Below, piece by piece: positions 46,549 to 58,429 of a stretch of DNA of 64,000 nucleotides. The notes beneath the pieces are model-generated. The model ran no database searches and had not been told where the DNA came from. It saw only the letters and a program-made list of their open reading frames with translations. The stretch is from Fusarium oxysporum f. sp. lycopersici 4287. Taxonomy: Eukaryota > Ascomycota > Sordariomycetes > Hypocreales > Nectriaceae. The position numbers were made by a program, and so were the translations under genes. The first letter of the stretch is position 1. Each line of letters opens with the position of its first letter. The stretch spans positions 880,699-944,698 of the forward strand of contig NC_030998.1 of NCBI RefSeq assembly GCF_000149955.1, in the 5' to 3' direction.

Positions 46549-48435
46549 CTAAGACATGAGCTCTCTCCTGGTCGTATTACACATGGGGCAGCGAGGAAGG
46601 CCGCAGCGTGGACAATTAGCCGCCGTTATTCTCATGCCACCACTTCCACAGCCGCAACATGTCCAGACCCAAATGACCTTTCTGCGTTTGGCCTTCTTCG
46701 ATCTCGATGGACTCTTCCCTAGGGAAATAGTGCTCACTATCGATGGTTCGTCCATCGCAGGTGCCAATATGTGGACTTTCTTGAAGGAAGCAATTTGCTG
46801 ATCCACTCCAACTATGTCTTGATTCGTTTCAGACGCTTGCGCCCGTCGCCAGTATGGGATTAAGCCGTATACCCTGGACATACTTCTCCTTTCCTTGATA
46901 GATGATTCTTTTGCAGGGTTTTTGGGCAGCATGGAGTACGTCAGATCGCACTTCTGACATGAAAATGTTTTCTCATCGCCTATTTTGACTGAACGGCCTT
47001 TGCAACCAGGGCTGGGGCACTTGGCCTCTGATACGTCCTTCTGTTCTGCAATCATCTTTATCGACATTGAAATTTGGCATCCAGGGCGGGCCATTGCTTG
47101 CCAAGCGATCTCAACATTTGAGTTCAGCTTATTTGTTGCCGCATCAGCACCGAGGAAGAAATATTGCTTTTTGGCGATATACTGCTGACCTGGACAGTTC
47201 TCGAACTGTTTATTGAGGAACATATCGACATTCTGGTAAATAGTTAGCTACCATGTGAACATTGCGCTGCAATCTCACTTACCGCCCAGTGCCTGAAGAA
47301 GTCATACTGCAACGTCGTTTGACGCCCGAGCACGTCTTCAAAGCTGATGTTTTCAGCGAGAACGAGGAGAGGTGGCATAGACATTGACGTGCACAGGCGA
47401 GAATAGTGTCTCATTAGCCCTGGAAACAGTAACCAGGCCTTCATAATGAGATTGTGCAGATCTCGTATGACGGCACGAAGACTGGCAACGAGAGGTCAGT
47501 TCATGAAAGGTAGAATTCAGTGGTATTTACCTACAGCTTTGGTAAAAGAGTTTGGGTAGTCTCTTCTTGTTGGCTAGTCATGTCTTGTTGAGGCAAAGTA
47601 CTGGGTTGGTCCCCCAGGGTTGTAGTTGCATTTATGTCGGACTCTTCCACGTCTGCTACTACCGGTCGGTCATTTGTACTCGATTGAGAGTCTTCAATAA
47701 CTTGAGGCGGCGCAGGTGCGTTACCAGGTTGATGCTCATCGTCCTGAAGGTCAAGCAGACTGAGTTGTTCTCGAAGTTCTTCGATGCTAATGATTCGGCT
47801 ACAAAAAGAGTTCAAAGCTATTCACATTCAAAGACTCATAAGTAAGACATACCGCTCTTGGAGTTGTGTTATGACCTGTTCATTCTGGACTTTGATCATG
47901 TTGAGCTGACTATTCAGCTCATCGAGATCGTTACGGTCGCTTGCGTCATAGTCAGCATATGAAGCTGGACAGTCATCGACAGGTCTAGATACTCTTCTTG
48001 TAGTTGAGTGACGAGGTTTAACGTCTGAATCTGTGTCCCAATCCTTGATCGCAGATCATCAACATGCTTCGAATAGACCAGCGCCCATTGCGCCTTTCTA
48101 CCAACACCGCGATACCATGCTGACGATCTTTGAGGACCTAGGCTAGCATCGAATTTGGATATCAGGTCGAGGAAATTTGCTAGTGTAGATAAAGTGAGAT
48201 CTGCTTGTTTCCGCGCATGCTCTGCAAAAGGATTGTTGCTTCTTTGCCTCGTCGCGCCGGTTTGTTGTTGGTGCAGGTGTGACAAAACGTCTTTCAAAAG
48301 GTTCAAATCGGCCAGCACTTGAAGATAATCTCCTGCAGCGCCACCTGTGTTTTTCAACGCTTGGGTGATGTCGACGATTAACTTCAAGGCGCTAACGAAG
48401 TCGCCGGCAGAGAATCCAAAGGCTGGTACAGTCAT
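46549..48435 (-). CDS. STAND-type N-terminal domain protein with ubiquitin-like region and zinc ribbons
   Basis: Model on the minus strand: exons 47993-48435, 47853-47939, 47535-47798, 47283-47481 and 46549-47232 (558 residues, phases close). The N-terminus (AFGFSAGDFVSALKLIVDI) is the helical domain found at the front of fungal STAND and ankyrin receptors. A coiled-coil-prone part (LDELNSQLNMIKVQNEQVI) and a polar linker follow. Then comes a beta-grasp-like segment (ISFEDVLGRQTTLQYDFF and WAVNVDMFLNKQF) seen in fungal ubiquitin-like proteins. Two cysteine-rich zinc-ribbon-like blocks end the protein (CPSPGCKG with FSCQKC, and WTCCGCG with CPRCGLPRCPMC). There is no NTPase domain. Probably an intracellular adaptor or regulator; function unknown. 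Confidence 0.75.
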
Positions 48436-48873
48436 TGTATCGTCTGATGTAGTTTGGAAGGTTATTGACAGAGAGAAGTGACAGGTTTGCGGGGTCTAGA
48501 TGCATTGCGATAAGGAATGGTCAGACTAGAATGCCTTGGGCATGCCTTGGGCGAGGTTGGGCCAATACTATTGATCCTGGGCCATCTTCAGCACGCTGCA
48601 GAGCCCTTTAGTGGTCGCCCTCTCAGCCTGCTTTTCCCGCTTCAATCAATAGGACAAATCGAAGCCCCCCTTCACGAGAACAGGTTCATCTTATTGGGCA
48701 CCAATGCACTTCTTCATTTGCCCGACACCGCCCCTCGCTCTCATAATCCTTCCAGCATAAAAAGAGTGGTGACTAAAGCATTGCAGCATGGCAGACCTAA
48801 CACCACTTAAGGCTTAACATCATTACCAACCCTCCATTGTCGCAATTGATAGATTAAAATAACTGTGGTATCT
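48436..48873. other. Intergenic, nothing recognised
   Basis: 438 bases holding the promoter of the STAND-type gene and the 3' region of the mannosyltransferase gene. No supported frame. Confidence 0.5.
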
Positions 48874-50344
48874 CTATACTGCCCCTTTGAGGGCCACGTC
48901 TACCTCCTTCGCAATCTCAATGCTCTCTCGCAACACGCGCTTCTCCTCATCTGTCAGCTCCAGTACTTCCGTATCAGTCATACAGCTCATATCATCCTTT
49001 GTCCTTCCTTTATGCCATTTCCCATCCATCATCCAGTACTCTGGGACTTCATAGCCATCTGGGTCCACACGTTTGTTCTTCAACAGGCTTCCATTGTACC
49101 ATAACAGCTTATCCTTCTCATCAGTATGAGCAATGACAAAGCTACAAACCATTGTCACATTTGCTCCTTTGCTTTCACCCCAGCCGATCATTGAACCATA
49201 ATGCGACTCAAACTCATAACTGGACCCGCCAAGCTCAAGGCCAAGCCACCAAGACTCCTTGTCCCCGTGACCTTGCCTGTAAGTGACTTCTTCTCGAACA
49301 TCGTATGTGTTCTGCCATGCGACATGTAGAAGACCAACAAGAGTACTTACTCGCGCCTTGTTGAGGACTACTGCACCCGAATCACATTCTTCAGCGTAGT
49401 CTTCTGTCCATACAAGTGATTTGTTCATCTCCGCTGAAGGCTCCTTGATCTGGTCCTTCCACCATTCGTGCCTTTTTTTGAACGCATGTTGCCAAAACAG
49501 TCTGTCGTGGAAGAGTAACGCTCCTTTTTCGATATATGCTGTTTGCGCATACAGCCTTTCCGGTTGTTGAATGAACACAGCATCAGCATCTAGGAGGATG
49601 ACTTCTTCAAAGTGCGATCCGAGTAATGCAAAAGCTTTGATGGCCCATCCTCCGTCTTTGAGCTTCAGACTAGTATCGTCAAAGATGGCGAAGATATCAA
49701 GAAACTCGACATCAGTTGCGCCAGTGAGTTTCGCTATCCTGTCACGTTCCTTTTTGGGCAAGTCATCTTCTCCAGCATATACAATCTGTATAGGCAAGCG
49801 ACAGCCCAAGACTTTGCGCAAGCTCACAATTAAATGGGCCAGCGAAGCGAACTGATTGCTCTCCACCACCAACAGGAATCACAATTCCTCTGGACCCTCT
49901 GTCAAAAGAGTGTCGAAGGTCAGAGAGTGGTGTTTCTGATCCGGGATTCCTTGGTGGATTCCGGAGGAAAGGGAATAGTTGTTGGGCTGTTATCTCCGTA
50001 ACATCCTGGAGCTGCCGCCCAACTTTTGAAGTCGGGTCAAGTTTGTCAGACTTTGACAGCCATTGACTCAACTCTCGTGATCGTTGACCGACCTCCCAGA
50101 ACGTACTTTTATGAGGAGCCTGTACAGGATTTTCGGCATATTCCTTCGCCTTTTGGGAGATGTTCTTCAACTCAGACTCGCTGATTGGTGGCGTCCAGCT
50201 ATAGGATAAGCTGGTTGAGCCCTTCCAGGTGATAAGAATAAGTAAAAGGGAAAGACCGCCGAAGATACTCAATCGAACAAGGGCCCGAGGAGGGTCTCTG
50301 AACATTTGGCCGAGCCGTACTATGAATGCCGATGCCAGCGACAT
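48874..50344 (-). pseudogene. MNN1-type alpha-mannosyltransferase (GT71) with a one-base frameshift
   Basis: Reading from the ATG at 50344, a short cytosolic tail and one membrane helix (LSIFGGLSLLLILITW) indicate a type II Golgi protein. A stem follows, then the GT71 domain start GIVIPVGGGEQSVRFAG. The domain continues in another frame as HLIVSLRKVLGCRL, PIQIVYAGEDDLP, VILLDADAVFIQQP (DxD metal site), WTEDYAEECDSGAVVLNK and WWLGLELGG, to a stop at 48874. The join needs one base less in the GGG run at 49836-49838 (CCC on the coding strand); no intron fits. Everything else is intact, so this is either a recent null allele or a base-call error. If intact it would extend mannan in the Golgi. Confidence 0.85.
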
Positions 50345-51421
50345 GTTCACAGATGGTAGATTTAAGCTCTAGATCGTGTGACGTGATGTACAATTGAGAA
50401 TGGGAAATGGGAGAGCACAGTGAGCGGCACCTAAGTAAGCCTCCGTATGGGCCAGGATGACAGCCCTGGATTCGTGTTGTCAGAGATTTCTGCCTTGGTC
50501 CAACCACCGATGAATGTCACATTACCTACAATCAACAGCATAATGACTGGTAACCAACAAGCCAACCATGGATCAGGCTGCGCCGCCCCCGTTGGCGCAA
50601 GGTCTTGGCTCAGGAAGTCCCAAATCCCAGATCTTCCTCAGCGCAATCTTTCCCAAGTAATATTTCTGTGTTCTCTGAGAGCTTGATACGGATATTATCC
50701 GTCTCATCTTGACTCTGAATGTCATCAATGATAGGGTGCAGCGAAGGTGCGTGAGTTCAGCTATGTGGAGAAATTGCAAGAGCTTGAGATAATCCCTGCG
50801 ACGTCATGCAGGGGCCCCAGGTTTCTCCAGTGGTCTGACTCGCTGATCATTAGCTCTCTCGAGTCGCCCAGTCAGACCAGTCTGCTTGTTAGTTAATGAT
50901 TTAACTGTTGGTAGCAACTCAAGGATCCTAGTTCTAATACCCCCCAGTTAACAATGCACTTCTCTCTGTGCTCTGTTCAATGGCGTATCGGTATTAACTC
51001 TCTGTATGGAATGGAATTGTTAACAACTCAATTTCTCCGGGAACACATGTTGGAGTTGGGTTTGAATGGCTTCACGTCGGTTATCGAGGGGCTAAAAACC
51101 AGATATTAGAGTCTCTCTCCACGAGTAAAGAAGTATCGGCCGAAGTCTTCGCTTAAAAGACAGATCACTGAAGACTGAAGACCTGTAACAGGCCCTTATC
51201 TATACTATCCAATTGAAGTGATCAAACTGTCCCAGGGAATGCAGCCAAGCGAGCAGGGTGTTGAAAACTGGCGGTTACAGAAGTTCCCGGCCACTAACTT
51301 TGATACTGTCTGTTGGTAAAAGCCCAGGATTTCCCCCCGTACTCCTAGTACTCATGCTGCTTCCGCCATCTACCGACTGCTCAGTCTTTCTTCGCCTGAA
51401 GATCTTTCTATATATCCAAAT
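50345..51421. other. Divergent intergenic region, nothing recognised
   Basis: About 1.1 kb between the outward-facing mannosyltransferase and cysteine-rich protein genes. No frame with a signature; presumed promoters at both ends. Confidence 0.5.
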
Positions 51422-52105
51422 ATGCATTTCAGTTTTGTGCTGAGCGTTTCCTACGCCATTTTACAGCCAGCAATGGCTCAAGAGGGCGTGTGCTGGGGTG
51501 TCGACGGCAAGCAGTGGACCAACAACAAACAGTGCCCAGGCTCCTCGGCCTGTTGTGGTGAAGGGGCAACTTGCATGCCAAATCGGCTCTGCAAGAACAA
51601 AGGACAAGGAGAGAATGAGTTTGTTCGAGGCCCATGTGCAGTTGCACCATATGATAAGAAGAAGTGTGCTGCTATCTGTCTTTACGGTTCGTTGTTTTAC
51701 CCGTGTGCTGGTCAATCATGGCATGCTGACATCGACTAACTCTCGCTTCCAGAGGAGAGAAATAACCGATTCCCGCGTGTGAAACGATGCGGCGATGGCA
51801 GCTACTGCTGTTCGGAAGACGATCCTGGATGCTGCGCCGGTAAACGCGGTGTCTTCCTCGACTCAAAAGGCAACATTGAGGATGACGTGACTTCTTCAAC
51901 CGTATCTTTGGTCCAGACCACCTCCTCAGCTGAGACAGTATCATCTACAATCACGGATGCTTCCGTGACGGCATCCTCCGATCCAAGCCCCACGTCAGAC
52001 GAGACGGAAGAAACGAATACTGGGACTCCCGAAAACAGTCAAGGCATGAAGATCGGACTTGGTGTTGGTGTCCCAGCCGCTGCCATAATCTCTGGGCTAT
52101 CCTGA
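51422..52105 (+). CDS. Cysteine-rich secreted or wall-anchored protein, Thr/Ser-rich tail
   Basis: Model: exons 51422-51686 and 51753-52105 (205 residues), 66-bp intron. A signal peptide (about 1-19) is followed by a cysteine-rich domain with CCGEGATC and KRCGDGSYCC, plus CCAG. A Ser/Thr-rich glycosylatable stretch leads to a short hydrophobic end (IGLGVGVPAAAIISGLS). Large families of fungal surface proteins share this Cys domain - Ser/Thr - membrane order. The terminal hydrophobic segment stops early and lacks the usual basic tail, so it may be a GPI signal or a truncated helix. Function unknown; extracellular location is inferred. Confidence 0.75.
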
Positions 52106-52462
52106 AGTCGGTGACCAAAGAAGCAGCAAGTCTCCTCCTACAGTACAAGAGCTCCAAGGGTAATATCGGTGGCTGGCATGTGTCACGTTTGGTGAATATT
52201 ATAATAGTTACCTAAGCTTTAGACAATTTTAGGAATAGTGACCCAAGTTTTATGCGATATTAGAGGCCTTTTATGTTCCATTTTATGAGATCGCGCGCGA
52301 GAGTTTACGCCGGCCACAGCAGATCCACGCGTTGATGAAGGATAAATGACAAATAAAACTTTTACGCCTAAGATCTCAGTCTAATTCACAACCCGAACCC
52401 GGTTTTCACTTCTTGTGCGCTGTCTTTCTCATGGCCGTCCTTCAAATCACCCATCCTTGCAG
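52106..52462. other. Convergent intergenic region, nothing recognised
   Basis: About 360 bases, AT-rich, between two converging genes; presumably both 3' ends. Confidence 0.5.
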
Positions 52463-54466
52463 CTAATTTGAAGCCCGCCCAAGCCAATTGTTCCAAGGTA
52501 GAAGAGACCCGTGCTGGTTCAAGATGTTGTTCACGCTTTCCTTCAGGTCGCACATCTGAGTCTTGATCTCCACAGCCTTGGTTGCCTCATCAATTTCCTC
52601 TTGTTTCTGGGCGACATCCTTTTCAGCTTGCTCCAGTTTGTCGATGATCTCATCATAATGTTCGCGAAGGACCTTTCTGCTTATCTCAGACCCATTGGCA
52701 AAGCTCTGATCCATAAGCGTTTTGCTATATCGACACATGTGGGCAGAAAGCTCTTGCTGGCTGTCAGCTCGCAGACTGTTCAAAGGTTCGAAGCTCCAAT
52801 GACGAGCGGGCTCGGATTTAGTCTCGACAGCAGCGTCCAGGCGAGTCAGTGCCTCGGCCAGAGTATCCTGCTCGATTCGAAGGCGGCTCAACGCGGCCCG
52901 GGCATCTCTCAGACCATCACGGGCGTGGTCCAAGGCAATGGCCGCAAGATGTCTGTCTGTTTCGAGTGACTCGGGTGTCTCTTTTCGGATCGCTTTTAAA
53001 AGCATTTCGTACTCCTGTTTTTTGATGACCTTCTTGACCTCCTGTAGGGGATAATCGACTTCGTCAGATTCCTTGATCTTTCGGATGAAGAATCTGCGCT
53101 CTGCACGCGGGTTGAGCGATGGGGGGCAGGGTTTGTCTGTCAGGACGTGTCGTAGGCAGGATAGCACGTGAATCCCACAGCTGATGTTATCCTGCTGTGG
53201 AGTACAAGGCTATAGAGGTCAGCATGAATCTTTATAGGAAAAGGAGCAACTGACTGCGACATTGATGAACCGCAGCTTGAATTTGTGTCCGACGGTTTCC
53301 TTCCATTTCTGGAAGCTGGCGCAAACCGTATCGAACCGATCCCAGCACGGGCTCGAGTCATGGTGATTGAAAACCATGGATTTCGCATCGTCATCGATGT
53401 CAACGATAGCCAAGGTCCAATGCTTAGGCTTTAGATGATGGATACTGAAGCAAAGCTTGGTATACCCGTCGAGCTTGATGTTGTGCCCAGTAGTTGTTCC
53501 GTCAACCTTGAACCAGAGAGGGTCGAGGACCTTGACCTTGCCTTGTTCCATTGGGTACCAGGAAACGAGAGCCTTTGTAAGGAATTGGAGCGTATCATCC
53601 GTAAGTTTCACATTGTTGGTGAGCTGCTTATAAATAGCAGTGGCTTCGTCAACCCTCTCTTCTTCTCCCTTAGAAGTTTCGGTACGCTTCATGGATCGCT
53701 GTGGGGTCATCGCACTGGATTCTTTTTCTCTTTTGCGCTTGACCGAAGTGGCAGTTGGTGGTTGGGTGAATAGGCGAGAAATGTTCGTTTTTGGGGGTAG
53801 AGGTAGAGAAGGAGCACCCGAAACAGCAGGTCTCTGTTCTGGGGGCTCCTGGTGCCTGAAAGTGGAGATCGAAGAGATTCTCTTGTCGTTGTTGCCAGCG
53901 ACATTGGCTGGCGATTTGACTGACGATCTGGGGGAACCGCCCAAGATGATGCTCGGGCTTCGCGTGGTCTTGAGGACGGGCTCGATATCCTCATTATCGC
54001 TACTGTCGCTTTCAACATGCTCACTTCCGACGTACATACAGGCCTCGGGCTCAGTCTCTCGGGACTCCATAATGACCACCTCTGATGGACCGCCAGCTTC
54101 TTGAGTCCTTTGAGATTGCATGGCTGTCTTGAGCTTGTTAAAGGCAGCTCTCGCGATATCGTTAGTTAATCGGAGAGAGCTTTTAGGATGCTGGCTAACA
54201 CCGGTCCAAAGCACATTGTAAGGTGGTGCCTGACTCCACAGGGATGCCAGCTTGATACCTTTGTCTTGGGCCAATCTAGTGATCTTGACCAGGGAGTCGA
54301 CTGCACCGCCCCCGAGCTCGTTTTGCTTGGGGGGATTTTCATGCGCCTTACGGACGTCGTCGAGGAGCCAAGACTTACCTCCCCATTGTCGGTCAAGCCA
54401 TTTCTCTTGCTGGGCTCTGTTCATCTTGGTGGGTGAAATCGGCATGCTGAGATTACCTGCGCTCAT
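52463..54466 (-). CDS. Ulp1-type (C48) cysteine protease with disordered and coiled-coil flanks
   Basis: Model: exons 53255-54466 and 52463-53209 (652 residues); the 45-bp intron sits just before the catalytic Cys block. The N-terminal ~270 residues are polar and low-complexity. The protease core holds His349 in KHWTLAIVDID, Asp370 in NHHDSS, Gln409/410 and Cys415 in QQDNISCGIHVL, the C48 triad. The C-terminal ~200 residues are charged and strongly helical, with heptad-like coiled coil (LEQAEKDVAQKQEEIDEATK). Classical Ulp1 enzymes remove SUMO in the nucleus. This architecture, with an acidic N-terminus and long coiled coil, is also found in expanded fungal families linked to mobile elements. 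Native substrate unknown. Confidence 0.85.
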
Positions 54467-56533
54467 GATGTTAATGTTAGAACGAAGTCAATAGTTATGA
54501 TGGATTGTGGGAGAAGTGAGAGGACAATTTGTTGAAGGAGGTACAATCGTTTGCAGAATTTATGATGAAGTGAGGGTAAAGAGAGAGTGATGAGCATAGA
54601 GATGAGCAGATAAATAAAAGGGTGAGTGGAGCAGTATCCTAAGTTTAGGTAAAGCTGAACAAAGAAAGGAGGAGTTTAGGCTGCATTTGAGAAAGTGAGA
54701 AGAGTCTAGGGGAAAGGGAGATGAGCATAAACTTATGATAATTTTAGGATTGACGTACCTTAAGATTCGTTGAAGACAGGAAGAATTATTGATGGGTTTC
54801 GAGTAAATAGAGGACCTCAGAAAATACTCTGTTCGTACGAGGTTTCTGTGGCTCCGAAGTTCGATCGATCGTTCAAGTAACTTCCAAAGGTAATATGCAG
54901 GCAGTGATGTAGTGTTGGAGTAAGCAGTTCTGCATTCAGGCAGCGTGGTAGATACTAAGATTCAGTGAGGGTGACGAGTTGAAGTTCTGTACTATGGAGA
55001 TATGCGAAGTCGAAAGTCAAAGCCGAGGTCAAAGGAAATAAAGGGATATTGACAGAACTGTGTGAGGCGATGATGCGACTGCGATCGATTGAGGTGTTGA
55101 TCTGGGTTGGAAGGATGAAGGATGCGGTAGGCCGAAGTGAAACTAGGTATCATGTCAGTAAGAACTCTTACTTTCGTGGTGGAGGGGAGAGCGAGTGCAA
55201 AAAACCTGATATTGAAGATTGACGGTTGAAGGTTGAAGAGTAGAGGTAAAAGTGAAGGCTGGTGGTAGAGAAAGGATAGTTAGGAGTCGGTTTTCTGTGG
55301 ATCACACAATGGTGTTCAAATAGTAGTGATATTGAGTCACTATGCGAGGTCTTGTTCTTGTTGTCGGCCATGTGAGAGACTGCCTGGGCTGTTGCGTCAA
55401 CAAAAATGGTTAATCCTAGTACTGTCCTTCGCAACCTCTCGTGATATCCATTCTATCCGCGGTTTTCACTTGAAACCCGCCAGTAAAAGTGACACTTCAA
55501 GACGAGATCCTCAAGTGATTGTTGTCACTTCGTGTGGCTATGAGCTGAACAAGCCATCCATGGTCGATCGCGCTGGCGACATAACAAAAGAGAGCTCCGG
55601 TCTCAGCGCTTCCGACGTCTTCACTCATCATTTCCTTTTGAATAGACACCATCTGGTGGTCAGTTCACGAATCGGTCGGTTCATGCCCATGATTTTCTCA
55701 GATAGAATCGCCTCTGAGACGTGAGATTGGGCACGAGCTTCGCGGTCAGAAGTCTCGTCGCGATTGTTTTGAAACGCGGACACAGCGATGACCGAGCATA
55801 CGCAGCCATGCCAATATCCCTGCTGATTCTTGTATCATTTCCGTCGTCGCTTGAAGAGAAGAGTATGTTGCGGCCGACAAGTGACTTCATCTGGTCGGCA
55901 GAGTCGAAGTGGTAGGATGATAGTTTCGTGTACCTAAGGCAAGGTAGTCAGCAGTAGTTGAGAGTCTACGGGCATGGCACGGACCATCCCTGCTGCAGGG
56001 TAGCTGGACTCGCGACCTGAAGAAAATGATCGATCGCCAATGGGACAATCATCCCCAATATTGGAGGAAATGTTTTGTGAAAGCTATTGGATGAAGTATT
56101 ATAATGTATTTCTAGGTTCCCAGGAGTACTGAACTGCAGTATAATGCAACTTGGAGGCACTGACAGACCAATGACGATGCAATTGACGATGTTGGATGGT
56201 CATTTTTTCTTGAGTAGTTATTACGCTTTAAAAATGGAGCAACGCTTAGTGGTTTTGACACCAAGATACTGACATAGCTGTTAAGAATGACAGCCAACAT
56301 AATTTAATTAACCGTACTAACCATTCTCATGGTATTTATGCGCTTTTACGCTTCAAGTTATTCGTTTTGTCCTTGTCATGATTGAATCGAAACTGATACG
56401 TTAAACTCAATCTCCAGATGATGAGCAAGACGTTGATTAGCTGACGAAGATGTGTCCCGACACTCCCCTTCTAACAAACAACATCCAACAACATGAGAGA
56501 AAATTGCGAGGCATGGAAAGACCCAATCTGTAG
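54467..56533. other. 2.1-kb intergenic stretch, no supported gene
   Basis: The first ~700 bases (54470-55170) are purine-rich (GA-biased) on the plus strand and contain many short AGATGAGCAG-like words, consistent with a long leader or promoter of the Ulp1-type gene. A plus-strand frame at 55326-55724 has no signature. Nothing else is recognised. Confidence 0.5.
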
Positions 56534-58429
56534 CTACGCTATATCACTGTTGCTTTTGTCACCATTATTACACGCACGGCCGCGCAGGTCATCCAGTTGC
56601 TCCCTCAAAACCTTCACAGCCTCTCCTTCAAGCAAGACCCCATTTTCAAGCGATCGACCTTGATGAATCATGTTTCTTTGTGTTGGCCAGAAGTACGATG
56701 TGCCGAGATACGCGAGACTGTCATCTGCGATGATCGCGTTGTAATGGGGGCGCGGCTCCCACCAGCTGACATCTTCAACGGACAGCCGCTTTCCGTAGCG
56801 TCGCGTCGCTTGGGTAAGAATTCTTGATGATACCGCGTCTATTTCACGGACTTGTATCGTTACCGTCACGCCGTTGGCTGCCCGTCTCACCAAGAGTTTC
56901 GTGATTTTCGGATCAACGAGTTCTGAAACACTGACGAGGAGGTCGCGACGAGCACCTCGGAGAAGTGTATGTTGCGCGCGACTGATGTAGGTCAAACTCG
57001 CAATGGGGTCATTTATTATGACGCCTAGGCTAGCGAGCTGTGAGCCAAGATGAGCGCGACGCTCATTGCTCACGCCACCAAGGATGGCTTCTTGCATGTA
57101 GACCTGAAAAGCTTTGGCTGCCGTGGGTGGAAGCTCGATGGAAAAGTCGGCCTTGTCAATTGGCTTGGTATCTACGATGGCACCAGTGCTGAAGAGTGTC
57201 CTGTCGTCGATGACTATCGCTTTGGCGTGAACGACTTGGCGCGTTGGACCATCAACGCCAGTGAACATATCGATGTGGATTCGGTTGCGCTCAAGAAGCT
57301 TGACATACTCCCTGCAGGCTGGTGTATCTTGATAAATCGTAGGTCCTAGTTTCGATACCACGACAGACATGATTGCATCTGGCTTTTGCTCTCGAAAGTC
57401 AATTAACGCGTCGACTACGATCTTGGCGTCACCTTGATCGCACATCGACAGGTTGAGTATTGTCAATCGCCGTTGCTGAGGTGTCTTTGGAGAAGGAATT
57501 GTGCAGTCTCGGATGAACTTCTCAAAGACGACAAGATGGTCCAAACCGTTGGTGAGAAGTGGTACTGGACCTCGTGATAGCGTCCCGAACATAGGATCGC
57601 GATCGCTCGTGGGTAATCTCATCGCTCTGATTGCTTTGACACTGGTAGCCCGACATCGAAGCTTATCCTCGCAGTAAAGAAACGCGTCGATGTCGAAGCA
57701 ACCACCAAAGTCAGGACAATTGACCCTTACATATGAGGGCGCTATCTGATGGGGCTCAATGGTGAATTTGATAAGACAGAATCCGTCCAGAACGTGCTTG
57801 GCTACCAGTTGGCCATCTTTCTTGGCCTCGATCTGGAACGGGCCGTAAAGCTCACGACCTCGTAACCGAGCCTCGAAAGTTATCCCAGGAAGCAATGGCT
57901 TGTGAATTCTCTGTCGAGATGCGGTTGGGATCATGCGTACAATGCCATGCTTAATCGGGCCGAGCATATGTTTTCCTTTTGAGCCTGGGAAAATTGCTCG
58001 AAGATTGTCTGGTTCGTCAATGACTTTCTTTATCTGACCCTTTTCAGTCCATCGCTTGAGATGAAGGACACGCCGGGGCGGTTTGGTGAAGTTTAGGGGA
58101 TCGGGAATGGCCTCTAGGTAATCGACTTGCCATGGCACACCGTCCCAGATGGCGGCACGTCCAGCGAAACATTCGATGCAAATGTCCAGGTGTAACGCGC
58201 ATTGATCTCGTAGGATGAGCTGTTGGCGAGAGTTCACGCCAACTAGATCATATATATGGCCGTTATGCTCAATGGGTGTTGGTGCTCTGGCTCGCTCCCT
58301 TCGAGACCTTGCATATACAGGCGATAATGGATCGAGGGAGTCAAGTTGCCATTTCGACAGAGGGCTATCGTTATAAAGGCACCTATTATTACTTGGTAGC
58401 CTTGGCTTGATGACGTTGTTGTATCTCAT
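56534..58429 (-). CDS. PLD-fold (HKD) protein with one intact and one altered active-site motif
   Basis: An intronless 631-residue protein starting at the ATG at 58429. The N-terminal ~270 residues are a conserved region of unknown fold (CALHLDICIECFAGRAAIWDG, GPFQIEAKKDGQLVAKHVL). The C-terminal part has two phospholipase-D-type halves: VVHAKAIVIDD (His401, Lys403, Asp408, a proper HxKx4D) and HYNAIIADD (His562, with Asn564 in place of Lys), followed by AYLGTSYFWPTQ. PLD-fold enzymes include lipases and nucleases. The long N-terminal region and absence of a membrane signal fit a nuclease-like or regulatory role better than lipid turnover, but this is inference. The altered second motif may lower activity. 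Confidence 0.8.
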   Translation of the reverse strand: MRYNNVIKPRLPSNNRCLYNDSPLSKWQLDSLDPLSPVYARSRRERARAPTPIEHNGHIYDLVGVNSRQQLILRDQCALHLDICIECFAGRAAIWDGVPWQVDYLEAIPDPLNFTKPPRRVLHLKRWTEKGQIKKVIDEPDNLRAIFPGSKGKHMLGPIKHGIVRMIPTASRQRIHKPLLPGITFEARLRGRELYGPFQIEAKKDGQLVAKHVLDGFCLIKFTIEPHQIAPSYVRVNCPDFGGCFDIDAFLYCEDKLRCRATSVKAIRAMRLPTSDRDPMFGTLSRGPVPLLTNGLDHLVVFEKFIRDCTIPSPKTPQQRRLTILNLSMCDQGDAKIVVDALIDFREQKPDAIMSVVVSKLGPTIYQDTPACREYVKLLERNRIHIDMFTGVDGPTRQVVHAKAIVIDDRTLFSTGAIVDTKPIDKADFSIELPPTAAKAFQVYMQEAILGGVSNERRAHLGSQLASLGVIINDPIASLTYISRAQHTLLRGARRDLLVSVSELVDPKITKLLVRRAANGVTVTIQVREIDAVSSRILTQATRRYGKRLSVEDVSWWEPRPHYNAIIADDSLAYLGTSYFWPTQRNMIHQGRSLENGVLLEGEAVKVLREQLDDLRGRACNNGDKSNSDIA

